Source: an uncultured Aggregatibacter sp. (GTDB lineage: Bacteria > Pseudomonadota > Gammaproteobacteria > Enterobacterales > Pasteurellaceae). Taken from it: a stretch of 55,184 bases of DNA. The position numbers and the translations under genes are program-made. Positions within the stretch are counted from its first letter, which is position 1. Each line of letters starts with the position of its first letter. Under the pieces are notes generated by a model. It was not told where the DNA came from. It saw nothing but the letters and a program-made list of their open reading frames with translations, and did not search any database. The DNA lies in assembly GCF_901873365.1 (NCBI RefSeq), contig NZ_CABFLM010000042.1:1-55184 (forward strand). The letters run 5' to 3'. Of this stretch, positions 45,452 to 52,488 are shown in pieces.

Positions 45452-45589
45452 CATTTTCTCCTGTATCCATCAACGTATCCATACGCTTCAGTATACTCTC
45501 ATTTATCATTTTGCGAAACATTTGCATAAAATTGACTTTTAATGAGTAATGGATGCTATTTTAGTAATTTGATACCTGAATTTAGAGGT

Positions 45590-45618
45590 AAAAAAATAAG
45601 CGGGTTTTCCCGCTTATT
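45590..45618 (-). terminator. Terminator of the minus-strand T4SS block
   Basis: AATAAGCGGG (45595-45604), loop TTTT, CCCGCTTATT (45609-45618). On the minus strand it is followed by a T run (complement of 45590-45596), just past the 45637 stop. Confidence 0.85.
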
Positions 45619-45636
45619 TTGTACGTATTGGATGTT

Positions 45637-46047
45637 TTAGGAGGATTTCATACTACGGCGTTCAAAGTTTTGAACCGCACTTCCAGCTTTACAGCTTACA
45701 GTATCCATTTTGCTGCCGTTAGTGATGTAGAGGGTCGGCTCCTCAATATTTTTACCATCACGAGGCTGCACGAATTGGATAGTATAACTTGTGCCGTTAT
45801 TTTTCATTTCTAATGAGCTGGTAATAAACCCTGAACCGACGGCCACATATGAATCTTGATTTGCAAGAACTTGTTTCACTGGATTTTTGAAAGTAATTTG
45901 CCCATAAACAAACTCATAATCTGTCCCGGATTTTGTAACGGAAACTTTGTTTCCATTGTCCGTAGTGCAAGCAAAAATTGTGTTGTTGGCAGCGAGGACC
46001 GGTGTCGTACATGCGGTCATCATCGCAATAGTGAGTAATTTTTTCAT
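45637..46047 (-). CDS. Exported hypothetical protein, 136 aa
   Basis: The signal peptide ends PVLA (residues 1-19), followed by a beta-rich domain (IFACTTDNGNKVSVTK, then YVAVGSGFIT) with two Cys residues (about 27 and 118) that could form a disulfide. No family is recognised. It is the last gene of the minus-strand transfer block, 11 bases after the lysozyme-fused gene, so it may be a periplasmic accessory of transfer. An uptake signal is at 45674-45682. Confidence 0.65.
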   Translation of the reverse strand: MKKLLTIAMMTACTTPVLAANNTIFACTTDNGNKVSVTKSGTDYEFVYGQITFKNPVKQVLANQDSYVAVGSGFITSSLEMKNNGTSYTIQFVQPRDGKNIEEPTLYITNGSKMDTVSCKAGSAVQNFERRSMKSS

Positions 46048-46058
46048 AAATGCTCCTT

Positions 46059-48068
46059 TTAAGATTTTCCCAAAATGTAATCGGCTTCTTGATTACGACG
46101 TCTTGCATTCTCACCATTATTATTAGTTTGACGATTTCTAACAGCATTTGCTAGTGCAGTCATATCGCCAGATTGTGCGGATGCTTGAGCTGCTGCAATC
46201 ACATCTTTTGTCAATGAACCATAGTTATACGCATAAGATGTTAATGCTGCTTGTGCATTTGCCGGTAATTTATTCCATGTTGTTGATGATACGTTACTTC
46301 GAGCACGATTTGCAAATTCTTGCGTGCGACGAGCTAGGTCTCGTTCTGCATCCTCACGAGTTACAACGGTATCTTTCGTGACTTTTACAATGGTCCCGTC
46401 AGCTTTGGTAATTGTATCAGAACCATATCCGGTTCGATAAGCATTAACGTCCCAATATGCCTTGCCACTAAATCCCTCAAATTTTTTTAAGAGCCCGGTA
46501 GCCTGTTCAAAGGCTGTACCGTTAATTGCCGGAATGGAAGAGTAAGCCGCATTTCCCTTTTGGCCGGAGCCTGTACCGGATGTTCCACCGATTCCGGTAT
46601 AAGAAAAGGAATTTGATACCTGAGGTAGTTGGAACGTAATGTTGTTATGTGGAATAGTAATATCGTCTGCATTCATCGTTTCAGCAGATGTATCATTAAG
46701 ACCATTGGCTAAGTCACTGATACGTTTATCTACATTGTCACGTGCAACATTCGCCGCACCTGCATGATATTCACGTAATTCTTTGTTTTGTAAAATGGCC
46801 ACAGCCGAGTTACCGGTGAGGGACTTCTGCAAGTCAATTTCCATTCTGATTTGTTCAATCTCCCGGTCAATTAGGACGAGTACTTTTTCTAATTCATCTT
46901 GTGCATCTTTATTATTAGCGACATTCGGTTCACGCATGCCGGTCAATACAGCACGGCGTGCAAGTAGCATTTTTTCCATTGTTTTCGCTACGGCTATTTC
47001 ACTAGCCAGGCGTTGCCCTAATACTTGCGCATCCGGATCATCTCGTAAAGATTCGATCAAACCACGTGTAACCGGTACCGTACTTGAACTGAGTTCAGCC
47101 AAAATATCAACTGAAGGAGTTCTCATATTCAATGCTTTTTGCAACAAGGTAACTGTTTTAATGTTTTCTTGCTCAATTTCTGGAGACAACCCTACACCGG
47201 CACGAGAACTACTTGGTGTGCCGCAATTTGTATTACAAGTCGTTAATTGTTTCTCACCAATGACATGTGTAAGCCAATCGGTCATCTCTTTGGGATTGTC
47301 CCAAGTTTGACAAAGTAACCCACTACAATTACTCTTGGAAACGCGCCCTGACTCAAGTACATTGCGTTTGTTTTGAATGTTATAGCCGGCTTTAGCAACA
47401 TCTTCAACAATCTTGATTGATTCTTGTCCTTCTCCGCCTCGTTTTTGCCCACCGACCCACTCTTTACCTTCTCTACCCTGTTGGCTTTCAAATTTCTTTT
47501 TGGCTTTTGTCGCATCAGGCTCCGTAGATGTAATATCTTTGTAAGATTCCATATCCGCACTTTGCGACCAGCGACCATTTAAAGTCACATCTGCAAGCTT
47601 TTTAGACATATCTTCACAACTAGTTTTGAGATTATTAAAGTCAATCTTCCCTTGATACAAACCGTTCGTCAGGATGTCGTACAGCTGAGGATTAGCACGC
47701 TGAATAATCATTGCAGGCAAACTCGCTACGGCTCCAGTGGCTGATTCTATAACGTTACTATAAAGTTCTTTAAAACCCTCTGTTAAACCATTTAGCTGAT
47801 TTTTAATACTCGTTTTAATATCAAAATTACCGCACGTGAGATTAGCCCTCCAGCCAATACCAAATTCGGCTGCCGGAATATTACCTCGACTTGGTGGCGC
47901 CATATAGCCAGCACCACCGCCAATTTGATAGAACACTTTGTCCGATAAAATAGAGTCCGCCTTATTGAAACCAAAAGGATTATCATCCGCAGATACCGGC
48001 GTAGTTACCGATAAGATTGCGCATGAAATTGCGATATACGATGCTTTAACGGCATAGTGAAATTTCAT
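46059..48068 (-). CDS. T4SS protein PFL_4711 family (TIGR03755) fused to a GH24 lysozyme domain
   Basis: A 669-residue exported protein (signal cleaved near VSA). Residues about 25-480 resemble the TIGR03755 mating-channel family: IGGGAGYMAPPSRGN near the start, paired Cys, and a long coiled coil. From about 520 to the end is a phage-type lysozyme domain with the GH24 catalytic triad at exact spacing: Glu531, then Asp540, then Thr546 (E-x8-D-x5-T), in KKFEGFSGKAYWD and YRTGYG. The ATG at 48068 with AGGA upstream is preferred over a TTG two codons earlier. A second peptidoglycan-cutting enzyme of this T4SS, besides the SLT protein. Confidence 0.82.
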   Translation of the reverse strand: MKFHYAVKASYIAISCAILSVTTPVSADDNPFGFNKADSILSDKVFYQIGGGAGYMAPPSRGNIPAAEFGIGWRANLTCGNFDIKTSIKNQLNGLTEGFKELYSNVIESATGAVASLPAMIIQRANPQLYDILTNGLYQGKIDFNNLKTSCEDMSKKLADVTLNGRWSQSADMESYKDITSTEPDATKAKKKFESQQGREGKEWVGGQKRGGEGQESIKIVEDVAKAGYNIQNKRNVLESGRVSKSNCSGLLCQTWDNPKEMTDWLTHVIGEKQLTTCNTNCGTPSSSRAGVGLSPEIEQENIKTVTLLQKALNMRTPSVDILAELSSSTVPVTRGLIESLRDDPDAQVLGQRLASEIAVAKTMEKMLLARRAVLTGMREPNVANNKDAQDELEKVLVLIDREIEQIRMEIDLQKSLTGNSAVAILQNKELREYHAGAANVARDNVDKRISDLANGLNDTSAETMNADDITIPHNNITFQLPQVSNSFSYTGIGGTSGTGSGQKGNAAYSSIPAINGTAFEQATGLLKKFEGFSGKAYWDVNAYRTGYGSDTITKADGTIVKVTKDTVVTREDAERDLARRTQEFANRARSNVSSTTWNKLPANAQAALTSYAYNYGSLTKDVIAAAQASAQSGDMTALANAVRNRQTNNNGENARRRNQEADYILGKS

Positions 48069-48080
48069 ATTCAATTCCTA

Positions 48081-49001
48081 TTAATTAGACCAATCAATAC
48101 TGTGTAAAAACCTTTGCCCACGTCGTTTACAACATTTATAAGGACGCCATAATGCCCACGCATAACTGCCATCCTCTGATACCATATTGGGAGGCGTATC
48201 CGGAAAAATACTGCAGGATTGCGACATTTTGGGATGTAATTGCTGCCATTTATGATTGTTACTCACAGCCTCTTTGACAGGTTCCGGATACCAATAGCCA
48301 TTTTGTCCTTGTTCTTGTCTGGCTGTCGGAATATAAATGTGGGGTTGGGCACTGCGTGTGAGGAAATCAGCAACCCGGTGAGCTGTAACGGCGGCGGCTT
48401 TATAATCATGTACCTGTGTTACTGTTCCACTACGAGGGAAAATATTACCCCAAGTATCACCATTTTCCCGTATCTCCCGCATTCCCGGGACTAAGGATTC
48501 AGGATAAAACATTTCCGGAATACCATGGTTCCATGCCAAAAAGTCCAAGCTACTCAGGAAATAAGGTACAAAAGGTTTTGTTTGACTTTGACAATAATAG
48601 CTACCTCTCAATATTTGAGTTATTGCTCCCTGAGGATGGCCAATCGCTGCCGTATTTTTAAATGTGAGCTGGGTATAATTTTTTTGTGGCGAGCGATATT
48701 CTCCTCCTTTTGCTCCTTGATTAAACTGATTCATCTCTTGCCATGGGTTTTGACCATCGTGGTTGTAGCTGGAAATCACTGTTTCCGGAATGTAGTGTTT
48801 TACCTTCATAGAGGTACGTATGACGCAACCGAATTTTGTACAATATAACCAAAAGCATGTACCGATGATTTTATAGTCAATACAGCTTAATGAAGAGCTT
48901 GATGCCATAATTGAGGCGGTGTTCAGAGAGGCGTGCGCCGGAAGCCCGGAAAATGCAACGGCAATACAAAGAGCCGGTAAAGTCATTTTCATTAATTTCA
49001 T
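48081..49001 (-). CDS. T4SS protein PFL_4710 family (TIGR03756), TraU-like
   Basis: A 306-residue exported protein. The signal peptide ends AHA; the mature start has a Cys-rich motif (CIDYKIIGTCFWLYC) and RTSMKVKHYIPE, typical of TraU-like mating proteins and TIGR03756. Many Cys residues suggest disulfides in the periplasm. Three Met codons lie within the first six residues; the first is used. Its start is 1 base after the stop of the 49003 gene. Confidence 0.85.
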   Translation of the reverse strand: MKLMKMTLPALCIAVAFSGLPAHASLNTASIMASSSSLSCIDYKIIGTCFWLYCTKFGCVIRTSMKVKHYIPETVISSYNHDGQNPWQEMNQFNQGAKGGEYRSPQKNYTQLTFKNTAAIGHPQGAITQILRGSYYCQSQTKPFVPYFLSSLDFLAWNHGIPEMFYPESLVPGMREIRENGDTWGNIFPRSGTVTQVHDYKAAAVTAHRVADFLTRSAQPHIYIPTARQEQGQNGYWYPEPVKEAVSNNHKWQQLHPKMSQSCSIFPDTPPNMVSEDGSYAWALWRPYKCCKRRGQRFLHSIDWSN

Positions 49002-49002
49002 T

Positions 49003-49443
49003 TTAATCCCTCTCTTTATTTTTTTGTTGCCATGAAGTTAATAGCTTGATCGCTTTGTCCACATTCGTTTCACCGTAAATAACCAAGTTTTCTGCTCCAG
49101 GATATTGAAATAAAATTGCCGGGACTTTTTTGATGCCATTTTGCCACCCGCTGATAAGTCCCTGATAAGATTGTTTTAACTGTTCTTCAGCTTGATTCCA
49201 TTCAGCGGATTGGAAAATTTGAGTCGCTTGTTGAGCGGCAATATTGGGGTTTGGACTTAATCGTTGACTCATCCGATTTTCCCATTGCTCAACCTGATCA
49301 AGGTAATATATTTGACTGGCGAGCTCAGCGTGAACGATGGAATAGTCTTGTGTTGAATAAACAGTAATTATGGGATTAGTCCCTTGGGAAAATACTGATA
49401 ATGGTAATAAACCGAAAAGAAACAGTGATTTTTTTATAGACAT
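49003..49443 (-). CDS. T4SS protein PFL_4709 family (TIGR03757)
   Basis: A 146-residue exported protein (signal about 1-19) with a TrbC/TraW-like layout and the central motif NPIITVYSTQDYSIVHAEL. It heads the minus-strand block TIGR03757-03756-03755 and the exported 136-aa gene, a probable operon ending at 45590. Match to TIGR03757 is from pattern and order. Confidence 0.8.
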   Translation of the reverse strand: MSIKKSLFLFGLLPLSVFSQGTNPIITVYSTQDYSIVHAELASQIYYLDQVEQWENRMSQRLSPNPNIAAQQATQIFQSAEWNQAEEQLKQSYQGLISGWQNGIKKVPAILFQYPGAENLVIYGETNVDKAIKLLTSWQQKNKERD

Positions 49444-49629
49444 AACTATCCTTTACGATGAAATCAGATAGTTGAAACATTAGCGAAATGATAAGGCGGA
49501 ATATAGGGAAAATTCTTTTTGATTTTGAGATAAATTCTCCATTTTGAAAAAACAATTTTTAATAGAAATTCAGTAATCTTATTAAGTATGATTGATTTTG
49601 ATAAGTCGCTGTGTAAACAGTCCTTATAA

Positions 49630-49751
49630 GTTGCACGATTCTTGAGAAGCAACGCCTTACCTTTGAGTAAGTAGAATCATAGCCAAAATGATTCCAGCAC
49701 GCTGAAAGGAATTTCTCACATTGATTAACGCTCTTTGTGGGGTGTGCCACC
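49630..49751 (+). ncRNA. Tandem-pseudoknot element, copy C (STAXI-like)
   Basis: PK1: GTTGC (49630) with GCAAC (49649), loop GATTCT (49637-49642) with AGAATC (49673-49678). PK2: ATTCC (49691) with GGAAT (49708), loop GCACGC (49697-49702) with GTGTGC (49742-49747), and an internal CACA/TGTG hairpin. PK1 is like copy B; PK2 is like copy A, so it is a mosaic of the two. A CTGT/ACAG hairpin precedes it. It lies in the divergent gap (49444-49836) at the head of the second island, directly before leader L5. Confidence 0.75.
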
Positions 49752-49756
49752 TTAAA

Positions 49757-49836
49757 GACCTTCCGAGGGAAAATGATTCCCTTGGGACATATCATTTTTC
49801 CAAGGAATTTTTTTATTTCACATTAGGAGAATGACT
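49757..49836 (+). promoter_or_regulatory. Switch leader L5
   Basis: A GGGAAAATGAT (49767-49777) pairs with B ATCATTTTTCC (49791-49801) over 11 positions with one G-U. B (49792-49801) also pairs with C GGAGAATGA (49826-49834), with one bulge, covering the ribosome site. Confidence 0.82.
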
Positions 49837-50181
49837 ATGTCCTCATCCACTCAATTGGAACACTATGATGTTCCATCAAGTAACCCTCTTGAAACTCCAA
49901 CATTTTCATTTCGTGTGGGAAAACACTTGGGCCGTTTTTTCGTTGTTGCTAAAAACAAAGTAACCCAAGTAACATCCGGCATCAACCAAAGTATTGAAGA
50001 CGAGGAAGCTCGCCGGCTTTGCGAATTACAAATGATGCTAGATAGCCAAGCGGAAGAATATGAGGCAATGATTAATGATGTGCAAAGAACGTGGTTAAAA
50101 CGAACAACGTTATTTAGCATTTTATTTTTGATTGTCGGTATTGTTGGTACAGTAGGTACTCTTTACTATCTTATGCATTAA
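49837..50181 (+). CDS. Membrane-anchored hypothetical protein, 114 aa
   Basis: A soluble N-terminal part (FSFRVGKHLGRFFVVAKNKV), an acidic helical middle (IEDEEARRLCELQMMLDSQ) and a C-terminal membrane helix (about 89-112). Family not recognised. ATGs at 49831 and 49837; AGGAG spacing favours 49837. First gene of the second island, under leader L5. Its coiled-coil-plus-C-terminal-helix design parallels the 94-aa protein at 27133 in the first island. Confidence 0.65.
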   Translation: MSSSTQLEHYDVPSSNPLETPTFSFRVGKHLGRFFVVAKNKVTQVTSGINQSIEDEEARRLCELQMMLDSQAEEYEAMINDVQRTWLKRTTLFSILFLIVGIVGTVGTLYYLMH

Positions 50182-50202
50182 TTTGCATAAGCTATTCATT
50201 TT

Positions 50203-50262
50203 CAACCCAAAGGGGGACTTTACCCTAAGGGTAAAAGTTTCCCCTGTTGTAGGAGAAAACTG
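50203..50262 (+). promoter_or_regulatory. Switch leader L6
   Basis: A GGGGGACTTTA (50212-50222) can pair imperfectly with B AAAAGTTTCCCC (50233-50244). B pairs with C AGGAGAAAACT (50251-50261) with one bulge and one mismatch. This is the weakest of the eight, but it has the same layout. Confidence 0.65.
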
Positions 50263-50493
50263 ATGAAAGTGACATTACACAACAGTTGTTTTGCTTATTT
50301 AACCAAACATCTTGCCTCAGAATCTCTTATTGAGGAGGTTCGCACTCAGGCAGTAAATGCTTGGAAAAATCGAGGAAAAGATGAGTTTTCTACTCGTATT
50401 ATAGTGAATATCCCTAGTCAATACGGACAAAAATACCGCTTCTTTACGGTTTCGCCGTACGCAAACCGAAAAGATTTGTTAAATGTAAGGTAG
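50263..50493 (+). CDS. Hypothetical protein, 76 aa
   Basis: A small soluble protein, MKVTLHNSCFAYLTKHLAS at the start and a beta-rich C-terminus (RIIVNIPSQYGQKYRFFTV). Family not recognised. Controlled by leader L6. A terminator follows 40 bases downstream. In a region rich in anti-defence genes a similar role is possible, but nothing in the sequence shows it. Confidence 0.6.
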   Translation: MKVTLHNSCFAYLTKHLASESLIEEVRTQAVNAWKNRGKDEFSTRIIVNIPSQYGQKYRFFTVSPYANRKDLLNVR

Positions 50494-50532
50494 AAAACGT
50501 TAACAAGAGCAAAAAACATATTCTTTTACAAT

Positions 50533-50573
50533 AAACCTTGCTCATGCCATTGGCGTGTTCAAGGTTTTCTTTT
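50533..50573 (+). terminator. Terminator before the ardC leader
   Basis: AAACCTTG (50533-50540) pairs with CAAGGTTT (50560-50567), with an inner CATGCC/GGCGTG helix, followed by TCTTTT. Leader L7 starts at once. Confidence 0.82.
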
Positions 50574-50634
50574 ACCCGAATGGGAACAATTGCCCATTCG
50601 GACGGTTGTTCCCTTTTTTATTAGGAGAACAACC
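50574..50634 (+). promoter_or_regulatory. Switch leader L7
   Basis: A hairpin CCGAATGGG/CCCATTCGG (9 bp) exposes A GGGAACAATT (50582-50591), which pairs with B GGTTGTTCCC (50604-50613). B GGTTGTTC (50604-50611) pairs perfectly over 8 bp with C GAACAACC (50627-50634), which abuts the ardC ATG. The ribosome site AGGAG overlaps C. Confidence 0.88.
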
Positions 50635-51582
50635 ATGAAAAAAGAAACTCAACAAAAAGATTTGTATCAACAAATTACAGACCAAATCATTGAAGCATTG
50701 GAACAAGGCGTGATGCCCTGGCAGAAACCTTGGGATAGTGGTTGGCCACAAATGGCTATTCCATGCAACGGTGAAAGCGGTCGTCAATATTCCGGAATCA
50801 ACGTACTTCTGCTTTGGATGAGCGCAATGAGAAAAAACTTTACTCAACGCAAGTGGGTAACTTTTCAAGGTGCAAATCATTTAGGTGGTCAAGTGCGTAC
50901 TGGTGAAAAAAGTACGGTTATTATTTTCTATAAACAAAATATGTTTGAAGAAAAAGATGATAACGGAAACGTTGTACTTGATGAAAACGGTGATCCGAAA
51001 ATGAAGTCATCGGTATTTATTCGTGGCCATCATGTGTTCAATATTGAACAGTGTGATGGTCTAGAAAAATACTATGAAGAATTTCCTGAACCGGAAAAAT
51101 CTTCAGAAATGCAACCTAGACCGGATTTAGATGTATTACCCAATAAAATGGGTATACAACTTTATAACAAAGCACAAGATCGTGCTTGTTATATCCCGCG
51201 CAAGGATTGCATTGTGATGCCGGATTTCAAAAAATTCAATACAGCTGACGACTACTATGCAAAACTACTGCATGAATGTGGTCACGCCACTGGGCATAAA
51301 GACCGATTAAATCGTGACGGTGTAGCTAAATTTGATAAATTTGGCTCTGAGCAATATGCATTTGAAGAGTTAATCGCCGAACTCACCAGTGCATTTACTT
51401 GCGCTCACGTTCATGTTCGCAATGATATTTCCCAGAATGCAGCGTATATCGACAGCTGGATTAAAGCGCTAAAAGCAGATAAGAAAGCCATTTTCCGCGC
51501 ATCTTCACAAGCGCGTGAAGCAACACAATTCTTGCTTGATGCTTTGGCTTCCAAATTACCGGAAGATAAATTAGCCGCTTAA
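50635..51582 (+). CDS. ardC: ArdC-family antirestriction protein
   Basis: A 315-residue protein with the ArdC N-terminal domain (ITDQIIEALEQGVMPWQKPW, which binds single-stranded DNA in characterised homologues) and a C-terminal zincin-like domain with metal motif HECGH (213-217) and a downstream EELIAELTSAF. ArdC of other mobile elements protects incoming DNA from restriction. The ATG is set by AGGAG and the L7 leader; the frame is open from 50590 but inside the leader. Confidence 0.93.
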   Translation: MKKETQQKDLYQQITDQIIEALEQGVMPWQKPWDSGWPQMAIPCNGESGRQYSGINVLLLWMSAMRKNFTQRKWVTFQGANHLGGQVRTGEKSTVIIFYKQNMFEEKDDNGNVVLDENGDPKMKSSVFIRGHHVFNIEQCDGLEKYYEEFPEPEKSSEMQPRPDLDVLPNKMGIQLYNKAQDRACYIPRKDCIVMPDFKKFNTADDYYAKLLHECGHATGHKDRLNRDGVAKFDKFGSEQYAFEELIAELTSAFTCAHVHVRNDISQNAAYIDSWIKALKADKKAIFRASSQAREATQFLLDALASKLPEDKLAA

Positions 51583-51600
51583 ATCTTTATTTGACCTACT

Positions 51601-51626
51601 GTGCCAACAAATTTGTTGGCACTTTC
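51601..51626 (+). terminator. Probable terminator after ardC
   Basis: GTGCCAACAA and TTGTTGGCAC arms (51601-51622) form a hairpin, followed by a short TTTCC, so it is a weak intrinsic terminator. It resembles the hairpin at 27027. Confidence 0.55.
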
Positions 51627-51690
51627 CATTCCACCCTTTGGGGAGTATTCCCCAAAGTGGGATTACTCCCGTTATTTTAGGAGTAATCTT
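51627..51690 (+). promoter_or_regulatory. Switch leader L8
   Basis: A hairpin CTTTGGGGA/TCCCCAAAG exposes GGGAGTA (51641-51647), which pairs with TACTCCC (51664-51670). B GATTACTCC (51661-51669) pairs perfectly over 9 bp with C GGAGTAATC (51680-51688), the ribosome site of the methyltransferase-like gene. Confidence 0.88.
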
Positions 51691-52452
51691 ATGGATTTTG
51701 AGAAAGAATTTACCGCACTTTTTAAATCGATTGCACCGCACTATAGACGTTCTGAAGTATTTTATGACTTTATTACAATTATCGGACTTGAGTTTTATCT
51801 CATTTTGTATGGAGTGCACGCAGACGAAACGTTAAAACAACGTTATCAAACTGCTGTGTCGCATTATACGGAAGAAGAAAAACAAGCGCTTGTTCGCTTG
51901 TCGGTAATTCTCGTTCAAGCCTTAGAGTATAAAAGTTACGACTTTCTAGGCTCGGTCTTTATGGGATTAGAACTCGGCGATAGATATAAAGCGCAACACT
52001 TCACGCCCAGTCACATCGCACATGCAATGGCTGCAATGACATTATCAGATTGTCACGCTTTAATTCAGCGACGTGGTTTTTTGACATTGCAAGAGCCAAC
52101 TTGTGGTTCGGGCGTAATGATTATCGAGGCCTATAATTATTTGCGTGAAGAGGACTTTAACCCTCAGCAACAAATGTGGGTTCAAGCAAGAGATTTGGAT
52201 TTTACTGCTGCATTAATGTGTTATATACAAATGACTCTCTTACATATTCCAGGAGAAGTCATAATTGGAAATAGCCTAACAAATGAAGTTCACTTTCATT
52301 TATACACGCCTGCTCATATATTGGGGAATTGGAACAGTAAATTAGAACGAGTCAATTTAGGAACTGAATCAGATTCTGGAATAATTAAGACTGAACCAGT
52401 AAAAGAATTGCCGTTTGATATTGACTGGGAAAATGAACCGATGTTTTATTAA
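51691..52452 (+). CDS. Methyltransferase-like protein, HsdM-related, catalytic motif not found
   Basis: A 253-residue protein. Helical N-terminus, then QHFTPSHIAHAMA (102-114) and the SAM-binding motif EPTCGSGVMIIEAY (135-148), DLD, and IQMTLLHIPGEVIIGNSL, all in the order of N6-adenine methyltransferases of the HsdM type. However, the (N/D)PP(Y/F) catalytic tetrapeptide expected after IGNSL is absent, and the protein ends with a degenerate tail. It may be an inactive decoy or bind DNA without methylating it. The ATG follows AGGAG; frames from 51601 are within the leader. An uptake signal is at 51712-51720. Confidence 0.8.
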   Translation: MDFEKEFTALFKSIAPHYRRSEVFYDFITIIGLEFYLILYGVHADETLKQRYQTAVSHYTEEEKQALVRLSVILVQALEYKSYDFLGSVFMGLELGDRYKAQHFTPSHIAHAMAAMTLSDCHALIQRRGFLTLQEPTCGSGVMIIEAYNYLREEDFNPQQQMWVQARDLDFTAALMCYIQMTLLHIPGEVIIGNSLTNEVHFHLYTPAHILGNWNSKLERVNLGTESDSGIIKTEPVKELPFDIDWENEPMFY

Positions 52453-52456
52453 TAAA

Positions 52457-52487
52457 GCGCGCTTACCAGGAGGTGGGCGCCTTTTTT
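52457..52487 (+). terminator. Terminator of the second island
   Basis: GCGCTTACC (52459-52467) pairs with GGTGGGCGC (52472-52480), with two G-U pairs, followed by TTTTTT. It lies right at the 3' end of the recombinase gene on the other strand. Confidence 0.8.
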
Positions 52488-52488
52488 A

